Positions 57,506 to 64,000 of a stretch of DNA of 64,000 nt are shown here, piece after piece. How positions within the stretch are numbered: position 1 is the first letter of the stretch; each line of letters opens with the position of its first letter. Source of the DNA: Enterobacteriaceae endosymbiont of Donacia bicoloricornis (GTDB taxonomy: Bacteria > Pseudomonadota > Gammaproteobacteria > Enterobacterales > Enterobacteriaceae); NCBI RefSeq assembly GCF_012567955.1, contig NZ_CP046186.1:12612-76611 (forward strand), written 5' to 3'. A program made the translations under genes and the position numbers. The notes under the pieces were generated by a model. The model had not been told where the DNA came from and searched no databases. It saw nothing but the letters and a program-made list of their open reading frames with translations.

Positions 57506-58285
57506 ATGTATTTATTATCAGGAAAAAGAATATTAATTACTGGTATTTTAAATAAATATTCTATTGCATATGGAATAGCATGTACTATGTATAAACATAA
57601 AGCAAATTTAATATTTTCCTATCAAAATAAAAAAAATAAAGAAAAAATAAAACAATTAGTAAAAAAAATGACGCAAAATCCAATTATAAAATGTGATGTC
57701 TCAAAAGATAGAGATATTAAACATTTATTTTTTAAAATATCAAAAATATGGAATAAATTTGATGGTTTTGTACATTCTATTGCATTTACCCCTAATAATA
57801 GTTTAAAAGAAGATTTTATTAAAAATACATCTCGTTTAACATTTCAAACTGCACATGATATTAGTTCTTATAGTTTGTTGGGTATGGTAAGGGAATGTAT
57901 AAATTTTTTAAATCAAAAATCTTCAATTATTGTATTAACTTATTTAGGATCAAGAATTGTTTTTCCTAATTATCATATTATGGGATTAGCAAAAGCCTCA
58001 TTAGAAGCTAATATTCGTTATATAGCATATAATATTGGTAATAAAAATATTAGAATTAATGGTATTTCTCCTGCGCCAATAAAAACTATTGCATCTTCAC
58101 AAATAAAAAATATTAATAATTTTATAAAATTATATAAAAAAAATAGTCCTTTATCAGAAAAAATTACTATAAAACATATAGGAAACGTTGCTACTTTTTT
58201 AGCTTCAAATTTATCTTTAGGTATAACAGGAGAAATAATAAACTTAGATTCTGGATTTAATATAAAAGAAATATTTGAAAAATAA
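57506..58285 (+). CDS. fabI: Enoyl-[acyl-carrier-protein] reductase FabI
   Basis: NADH-dependent last step of each fatty-acid elongation cycle. 259 aa against 262 in E. coli, with identical numbering through the active site: Tyr146, Tyr156 and Lys163 (NYHIMGLAKAS). FDGFVHSI and HDISSYS are conserved. Position 93, Gly in E. coli (HSIGFAP), is Ala here (HSIAFTP). An extended -10-like TGATATAAT lies at 57474-57482 and an AGGA ribosome-binding site before the ATG. Divergent from cspE. Confidence 0.96.
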   Translation: MYLLSGKRILITGILNKYSIAYGIACTMYKHKANLIFSYQNKKNKEKIKQLVKKMTQNPIIKCDVSKDRDIKHLFFKISKIWNKFDGFVHSIAFTPNNSLKEDFIKNTSRLTFQTAHDISSYSLLGMVRECINFLNQKSSIIVLTYLGSRIVFPNYHIMGLAKASLEANIRYIAYNIGNKNIRINGISPAPIKTIASSQIKNINNFIKLYKKNSPLSEKITIKHIGNVATFLASNLSLGITGEIINLDSGFNIKEIFEK

Positions 58286-58381
58286 ATTAATAAATGATAA
58301 TTTTTAAATTAAAATAAATATTTTTTTTTATTTTATATAATTTTATAAAATAAATAAATTTTTATACTTAAGGTAATAAAT

Positions 58382-59929
58382 ATGATAATTGGGATACCGA
58401 AAGAAAAATATTTAAAAGAAAAAAGAGTAGCAATGACTCCTTTAAATATTAAAAAATTAATAAAATTAGGATTTAAAGTAAATGTTGAAAAAGGAGCCGG
58501 AATTCTTTCTTATTTCCAAGATCAAGATTTTGTAAATTCAGGAGCAAAAATAGTAGAAAATAAAAAAATTTGGGAATCAAATATAATAATAAAAATCCAT
58601 CCTCTTGATCTGGAAGAAACTAAACTTATAAAAAAAAATAGTATATTAATTAGTTTTATTTGGCCAAATAAAAATAGTATATTACTAAATATACTAGTAG
58701 AAAAAAATATAACTACTCTTGCAATGGATACAGTTCCAAGAATATCTAGAGCACAATCTTTGGATGCTTTAAGTTCAATGAATAATTTAGCTGGTTATAG
58801 AAGTATTATAGAATCTATAAATTTATTACAAAGAACACCTAATGGACAAATAACAGCTGCAGGTAAAATTTTACCAGCTAAAATAATGGTTATTGGAGCA
58901 GGAGTAGCTGGATTATCAGCTATAGGAACTGCTAAAAGTTTGGGAGCAAAAGTAATTGCTTTTGATAAAAGGAAAGAAGTAAAAGAACAAATTCATAGTA
59001 TGGGTGCTGAATTTTTAGAATTAAAAGAACCACAAGAAGATAATGATTATGAATATAAAACTCTTTCGTCAAAAAAAAAATTACAATTAGAAAAAGATTA
59101 TTTTAGTAATATTGTAAAAACAACAGATATTATTATTACAACAGCAGTAATTTTAAATAAAAAAGCACCTATCTTAATTACTAAAGATATGGTTAAATTA
59201 ATGAAACCAGGTAGTATTATTTTTGATCTTGCAATTGAAAATGGTGGTAATTGCGAATTAACAAAAATAAATAAAATAATTACTACAAATAATAATATAA
59301 AAATATTAGGGTTCACTAATTTACCTAGTAAATTAGCACCACAAGCTTCACAATTATATAGTACTAATATTATTAATTTAATGAATTTATTATCTAAAAA
59401 CAATTTAGGTAAAATTTTTATTAATTTAGAAGATGAAATCATAAGAAATATGACCATTATTTATAATAATAAAATTATTTGGCCTGCACCAAAAATTATA
59501 TTAAAAGAAACAAAAAAAGAAATAGATGAAAAAAATAATTTTAAACAAAAAAAAAATATTTCAGATATAAAACAAAAAACATGTTTTTTTAAAAGTAATT
59601 ATTTTTTATATACAATAGGATTGTTTTGTATCTATTACATAATAGACTCTATTCCTAGAGAAATAATTCCTCATTTTATGATCTTTTTATTATCCTGTAT
59701 AATAGGATATTATGTTGTATGGAATGTAGATCATAAATTACATACTCCATTAATGTCTGTCACAAATGCAATTTCTGGTATTATTATTATTGGTTCTATA
59801 TTACAAATAAATAGTAATTATTTTACTATAATTATATTAGCATTTTTAGGAACTCTATTATCTAGCATTAATATTTTTGGAGGATTAACCATTACTCAAC
59901 GTATGTTACAAATGTTTTATAAAAATTAA
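58382..59929 (+). CDS. pntA: NAD(P) transhydrogenase subunit alpha
   Basis: Proton-translocating transhydrogenase that makes NADPH from NADH. 515 aa against 510 in E. coli. The NAD-binding domain I includes [21 protein letters not shown], with the RQD-type loop region before it; a linker rich in Lys follows, then four C-terminal transmembrane helices. AAGGTAA ribosome-binding site. Forms an operon with pntB, 13 bp apart. NADPH consumers in the window include RibD and probably DapB. Confidence 0.97.
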   Translation: MIIGIPKEKYLKEKRVAMTPLNIKKLIKLGFKVNVEKGAGILSYFQDQDFVNSGAKIVENKKIWESNIIIKIHPLDLEETKLIKKNSILISFIWPNKNSILLNILVEKNITTLAMDTVPRISRAQSLDALSSMNNLAGYRSIIESINLLQRTPNGQITAAGKILPAKIMVIGAGVAGLSAIGTAKSLGAKVIAFDKRKEVKEQIHSMGAEFLELKEPQEDNDYEYKTLSSKKKLQLEKDYFSNIVKTTDIIITTAVILNKKAPILITKDMVKLMKPGSIIFDLAIENGGNCELTKINKIITTNNNIKILGFTNLPSKLAPQASQLYSTNIINLMNLLSKNNLGKIFINLEDEIIRNMTIIYNNKIIWPAPKIILKETKKEIDEKNNFKQKKNISDIKQKTCFFKSNYFLYTIGLFCIYYIIDSIPREIIPHFMIFLLSCIIGYYVVWNVDHKLHTPLMSVTNAISGIIIIGSILQINSNYFTIIILAFLGTLLSSINIFGGLTITQRMLQMFYKN

Positions 59930-59942
59930 GGAGAATTTATAA

Positions 59943-61346
59943 ATGTTTTTTGATAGGTCATTAATATTTATATATACTATATCAGCAATATTATTTATAT
60001 TAAGTATTGCAAATCTTTCAAAAAAAGAAACCTCTCAAAGAGGTAATTTTTTTGCTATTAGTGGAATGCTTATTGCTATCATAATAACTATATTAAAATC
60101 TCCAATTAATAATATAGGTTATGTATTTGGAGCAATTTTTTTTGGAGCAATTATAGGAATTAGTATTTCTAAAAAAATTGATATGACTAAAATGCCTCAA
60201 TTAATTGCAATATTACATAGTTTTGTTGGTTTAACTGCTATTCTTGTTGGATTTAATAATTATTTATCTTTAATTTATAGTAAAACAATTTTTCAAGAAA
60301 TTACTAATATTCAATTAATAGAAATATTTATTAGTATTTTTATTGGTTCTATAACTTTAATTGGATCTATTATTGCTTTTAATAAATTATCTGGATTTAT
60401 TAAATCAGAAACATTAAATTTTAAATATAAAAATAAAATACATATTTTAACTTTATTTACATCATTTGTGTTTATGATAATTTTTTTAAAAACAAATAAT
60501 GTAAAACTACAAATTATAGTTTTAGGATTAATATTATTAATTTCACTACTATTCGGTTTTCATTTAATAATGAGTATTGGTGGAGCAGATATGCCCGTAG
60601 TAATTTCAATGTTAAATTCTTATTCAGGATGGGCAGCTGCATCTTCTGGATTTATGTTAACTAATGATCTATTAATTATAACTGGAGCATTAGTAGGTTC
60701 TTCTGGTGCTATACTTTCATATTTAATGTGTAAAAGTATGAATAGATCATTTATTAATGTAATTATTGGAGGAAATAATAACTTTTCTAAAAAAACATCT
60801 ATTTTAAAACAAAAAAATATTAAACATTATAAGCAAATATCTATTGAAAATACAGTAGAAATATTAAAAAATTCTAATAGTATTATTATTGTTCCAGGAT
60901 ATGGTCTAGCTGTTTCTCAAGCACAATATCCCCTTTCTGAAATAGTAAAAAAACTACTTTCACTTAATATTACTGTAAGATTTGCTATACATCCTGTAGC
61001 AGGACGACTCCCAGGACATATGAATGTTTTATTAGCAGAAGCTAATATACCATATGATATTGTTTTAGAAATGGATGAAATTAATCAAGATTTTATTAAT
61101 ACAGATACTGTATTAGTTATAGGTGCTAATGATACTGTTAATCCATCAGCACAAGATGATATTAATAGTCCAATATCAGGAATGCCTGTTTTAGAAGTAT
61201 GGAAAGCAAACAATATTATTATTCTTAAAAGAAGTATGAATCAAGGATATTCTGGAATTAATAATCCTCTATTTTATAGAGATAATAGTTACATGTTATT
61301 TGGTGATGCTAAGGAGTTAATAAATAAAATTTTAAAAGTAATTTAG
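59943..61346 (+). CDS. pntB: NAD(P) transhydrogenase subunit beta
   Basis: Membrane domain plus NADP-binding domain III of the transhydrogenase. 467 aa against 462 in E. coli. Eight or nine transmembrane helices are followed by the conserved soluble domain: [54 protein letters not shown] and [20 protein letters not shown] (each read in parts). AAGGAGA ribosome-binding site. Ends at a bidirectional terminator shared with rne. Confidence 0.97.
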   Translation: MFFDRSLIFIYTISAILFILSIANLSKKETSQRGNFFAISGMLIAIIITILKSPINNIGYVFGAIFFGAIIGISISKKIDMTKMPQLIAILHSFVGLTAILVGFNNYLSLIYSKTIFQEITNIQLIEIFISIFIGSITLIGSIIAFNKLSGFIKSETLNFKYKNKIHILTLFTSFVFMIIFLKTNNVKLQIIVLGLILLISLLFGFHLIMSIGGADMPVVISMLNSYSGWAAASSGFMLTNDLLIITGALVGSSGAILSYLMCKSMNRSFINVIIGGNNNFSKKTSILKQKNIKHYKQISIENTVEILKNSNSIIIVPGYGLAVSQAQYPLSEIVKKLLSLNITVRFAIHPVAGRLPGHMNVLLAEANIPYDIVLEMDEINQDFINTDTVLVIGANDTVNPSAQDDINSPISGMPVLEVWKANNIIILKRSMNQGYSGINNPLFYRDNSYMLFGDAKELINKILKVI

Positions 61347-61404
61347 AAAAAAAGTTTACTCATTGTATAATATAAATAAAAAATACTAGAGTAAACTTTT
61401 TTTT
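61347..61404. terminator. Bidirectional intrinsic terminator between pntB and rne
   Basis: A perfect 15 bp inverted repeat: A7-GTTTACTC (61347-61361) and GAGTAAAC-T7 (61389-61403, with one more T), separated by 27 nt. The GC-containing core GTTTACTC/GAGTAAAC with A-tract upstream and T-tract downstream can act in both directions, serving the convergent pntB and rne transcripts. Confidence 0.8.
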
Positions 61405-61460
61405 ATATTAAATTTTTAAATAAATATTTTTAAAGTTTTATTTTTAATAAAATTAAAAAT

Positions 61461-63902
61461 TTAAGGTCTTTTTACGGGAGAAGTAGCATATCTTTTAGCT
61501 GCATGTCCACCTGCACCTTTTTTATTATTTAAATTAAATGAAGAATTAATCAACTTATTATTATAACAATTTGTAAAATTATTTTGTATTTTTTTTTCAC
61601 TTGATGAAATGTAATTTTTATACATATTTTTTTTTGTTATAAAACTATTATTTTTTATTTTAGTATGATGTTTATTAATAAAATCAGAAACAATAATATT
61701 TGTTGTTTTTAACATTATTTTTTTTTTATTATGTAATTTAACTTTATCAAGTATAATTTTATTTATTTTGATAGAATTTTTAAATTTATTAAATTCTATT
61801 TTATTTTCTAAAGAAAAATTAGATATATTATTTTTTTTATTTTGTATAAAGACATTTTTATTATTAATAATACTTTTAATATATTTTTTTTTATGAAAAT
61901 AATAATTTTTGTTTATTTTCATTTTCAAAAAATTTTTTAAATTAAAATAATTTTTTTGTTTACTAAAAATTAAATTATTATTTAAATCTATTGGTTTTGA
62001 TACTTTTTTTGTAAATTCTAATTTAGAAACCGGTATAATTTTTTTTTCTTTATTTATTTTTATTTTATGGAAAATATTATTAATATTTTTATTAAAATTA
62101 TTTTTTTTATTATCTAAAAAATATTTATTAAAAATATTTAAAATAATTTTATTTATAAATATAACTTTTTGTATAAAAAATTTTTTAATTTTTTTTAAAA
62201 AAAAATTTTTTCTATTTAAAAAATTAAATAATTTATTCTCTTTAATAAATGAATATTTTTTTTTTTCTATTATATTTTTATCATAAATATTTAATATTTT
62301 AACTTTGTTATTTTTATTTAAAATATTTTTATGTAAAAATTTATTTTTAAAATAATAATAATTATAAATATTTGGATTTAATTTATGAATTTTTTTTATA
62401 ATAAAATAAACATTTTTTTTATCTTCACCATGTTTTATTCGTAAAATAGAATAATTAGGAGTATTTAATTTATTATTAGGAATGATAAATGTTCTTATAT
62501 TTCTATTTTCAATTGCATTAACTGCATTTCTTTTTTCATTTAATAAATAAGATGCTATTTTTACAGGAACTATAGCATATACCTCCTTTGTATTTTCTTT
62601 AAAAGATTCTTCTTCTATTAATCTTAAAATAGATAAAGATAAAGATTTACTATCTCTTAAATTTCCATTACCTAAACATCTAGGACATAAATAATAATTA
62701 GATTCTTTTAAAGAAGATCGTAATCTTTGACGAGACATTTCTAACAAACCAAATTTTGAAATATTATTTATTTGAATTTTTGCTCTATCTCCACGTATAT
62801 TTTTTAATAATCTTTTTTCTACAGCTTTTTTATTTTCTAAAAATGACATATCAATAAAGTCAATTACAATTAATCCTCCTACATCACGTAATCTTAATTG
62901 TCGAATAATTTCATCTGCAGCTTCTAAGTTAATATTTAATGCAGTTTCTTCAATATCTATACCTTTTGTTGCTTTAGAAGAATTAACATCAACTGATGTT
63001 AATGCTTCTGTAGTATCAATAACAATTGAACCACCTGATAATAATCTCACTTTTCTTTGAAAAGCTGTTTCAATTTGGGATTCTATTTGATAATGACTAA
63101 ATAAAGGTACAGTACCTGTATATAACTTGAGTTTATGTATTAAATCTGATCTTCCTAAAATATTAATATGTTTTTTTGCTAATTTTAATATTTTAGGATT
63201 ATCAATTAAAATTTCATTTATTTCTTGATATAAATAATCACGTAATGCTCTTATAATTATATTACTTTCTTGATATATTAAAAAAGGTGCAGATTTATTT
63301 TCAGCTATCTTTTTTATCATTTTCCAATGTTTTAATCTAAATTTTAAATCTAATTTTAGTGTTTCTATATTTTTACCTAAGCCAGCTGTACGAATAATTA
63401 AACTCATATTAGAAGGTAAATATAATAAAGGTAAAATTTTTTTCAAATTTTTTCTATTTTCTCCTTCTATTTTCCTAGATATTCCATTTACACCAGGATT
63501 ATTTGGCATTAAAACTAAATAACTTCCAGCTAAACTAATAAATGTTGTTAATGATGCACCTTTATTACCTCGTTCTTCTTTATGTATTTGTACAATAATT
63601 TCTTTTCCAATTAATGAAGAATTTTTTAAATTTAATTTATTAAATAAAATTTTACTAGAAAAATTAAATAAATATTCTTCAGTAATTTCTTTAATAGGTA
63701 AAAAACCATGTTTGTCAGCACCATAATCTACAAAAACAGCTTCTAAACTTGGTTCAATACGTATAATTTTCCCTTTATATATATTAGATTTTTTTTGTTG
63801 ATAATTAGAATTTTCTATGTCTAAATCATATAATTTATGTCCATCTACTAGAGCAACACGTAATTCTTCATGTTGAGTAGCATTTATTAACATTCTTTTC
63901 AT
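61461..63902 (-). CDS. rne: Ribonuclease E with reduced scaffold region
   Basis: Endonuclease for mRNA decay and tRNA/rRNA processing. 813 aa against 1061 in E. coli. The catalytic half is well conserved: S1 domain, metal-binding Asp305 and Asp348 (E. coli 303, 346) and the zinc-link Cys406 and Cys409 (CPRC). After about residue 520 the sequence becomes a low-complexity Lys/Asn/Ile-rich tail without visible RNA-helicase or enolase sites. The last residues, GAGGHAAKRYATSPVKRP, resemble the E. coli C-terminus (GAAGGHTATHHASAAPARP), the PNPase-binding microdomain. Starts at the ATG giving MKRMLINATQ, as in E. coli. Confidence 0.96.
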   Translation of the reverse strand: MKRMLINATQHEELRVALVDGHKLYDLDIENSNYQQKKSNIYKGKIIRIEPSLEAVFVDYGADKHGFLPIKEITEEYLFNFSSKILFNKLNLKNSSLIGKEIIVQIHKEERGNKGASLTTFISLAGSYLVLMPNNPGVNGISRKIEGENRKNLKKILPLLYLPSNMSLIIRTAGLGKNIETLKLDLKFRLKHWKMIKKIAENKSAPFLIYQESNIIIRALRDYLYQEINEILIDNPKILKLAKKHINILGRSDLIHKLKLYTGTVPLFSHYQIESQIETAFQRKVRLLSGGSIVIDTTEALTSVDVNSSKATKGIDIEETALNINLEAADEIIRQLRLRDVGGLIVIDFIDMSFLENKKAVEKRLLKNIRGDRAKIQINNISKFGLLEMSRQRLRSSLKESNYYLCPRCLGNGNLRDSKSLSLSILRLIEEESFKENTKEVYAIVPVKIASYLLNEKRNAVNAIENRNIRTFIIPNNKLNTPNYSILRIKHGEDKKNVYFIIKKIHKLNPNIYNYYYFKNKFLHKNILNKNNKVKILNIYDKNIIEKKKYSFIKENKLFNFLNRKNFFLKKIKKFFIQKVIFINKIILNIFNKYFLDNKKNNFNKNINNIFHKIKINKEKKIIPVSKLEFTKKVSKPIDLNNNLIFSKQKNYFNLKNFLKMKINKNYYFHKKKYIKSIINNKNVFIQNKKNNISNFSLENKIEFNKFKNSIKINKIILDKVKLHNKKKIMLKTTNIIVSDFINKHHTKIKNNSFITKKNMYKNYISSSEKKIQNNFTNCYNNKLINSSFNLNNKKGAGGHAAKRYATSPVKRP

Positions 63903-64000
63903 AATAACTTACTCATGTATTTTTTTATAAATCAATTAATATTTTTGTATAAAATAAAAAAATTATATAATAGGAAAATTATATTTAATATTTTATGAAT

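Noticed and set aside
63903..64000. Partial gene at the right edge
   Set aside because: A/T-rich upstream region of rne with no coding signal; possibly its 5' untranslated region, but nothing specific is recognisable.

Overview
The window is a 64 kb segment of a strongly AT-rich (roughly four-fifths A+T by eye), densely coded chromosome from a gammaproteobacterium. Nearly every protein has its closest recognisable relative among Enterobacterales (E. coli-like GltX, HspQ, RpoH, CsrA, CspE, BamB, RNase E). Lysine/asparagine/isoleucine-rich proteins, long A/T homopolymers, short spacers, loss of accessory domains and no mobile elements, phage genes or CRISPR arrays point to a host-restricted insect endosymbiont of the Buchnera/Blochmannia type. 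I do not assign a species. No gene-free stretch exceeds about 300 bp; the largest is the 268 bp upstream of leuA, where I see no leader peptide or attenuator.

Layout: tRNA-Val and tRNA-Lys diverge from gltX (1-1.8 kb); then hspQ, alr, metG, a DUF457 membrane protein, rnb, ssb, rpoH and ftsY, with rsmD and tusA (1.9-11.1 kb). Next come recA-alaS-csrA-tRNA-Ser-tRNA-Arg (11.3-15.5 kb); dapD, ligA, cysS, dnaB, dusA, der, bamB and hisS, all on the minus strand (15.6-26.5 kb); tadA, glyA and yajL; and ribD-ribE-nusB (29.1-31.2 kb). These are followed by leuABCD, adk and dapA (31.4-37.8 kb); glyQS; fieF-pfkA-rplY; dapB-lspA-ileS; rpsT-erpA-gpmA; ackA-pta; tRNA-Cys and tRNA-Leu; a cvpA relic and truA; dacA-lipB-lipA; cspE; fabI; pntAB; and rne.

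Many blocks are E. coli gene strings with the middle removed: ftsY-(ftsEX lost)-rpoH, recA-(recX lost)-alaS-csrA, hisS-(yfgM lost)-bamB-der, ileS-lspA-(fkpB, ispH lost here)-dapB, dacA-(ybeD lost)-lipB-lipA, dnaB-(qorA, pspG lost)-dusA, (glyW lost)-cysT-leuZ and truA-(accD, folC, dedD lost here)-cvpA. Several starts were moved from the longest open frame on ribosome-binding-site or family evidence (rpoH, dusA, dapA, pfkA, dacA, lipB, cspE); hisS, glyA and nusB use GTG or TTG.

Together the genes cover information processing (six tRNAs, seven tRNA synthetases, tRNA and rRNA modification, replication, recombination, RNA decay). They also cover a complete leucine-specific branch, three steps of the diaminopimelate/lysine branch plus Alr and DacA for the cell wall, riboflavin (RibD, RibE), lipoate (LipB, LipA), glycolysis and acetate metabolism (PfkA, GpmA, Pta-AckA), NADPH supply (PntAB) and fatty-acid synthesis (FabI).

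I found no wholly new multi-gene system. The best leads are: an lspA split by a single frameshift at an A10 tract with both catalytic halves intact, so rescue by transcriptional slippage is plausible; a retained C-terminal PNPase-binding-like peptide on a decayed RNase E tail; a Der GTPase whose first G domain has lost its G3-G5 motifs; patchy loss of encoded tRNA CCA ends; and a RecA lacking its acidic tail.
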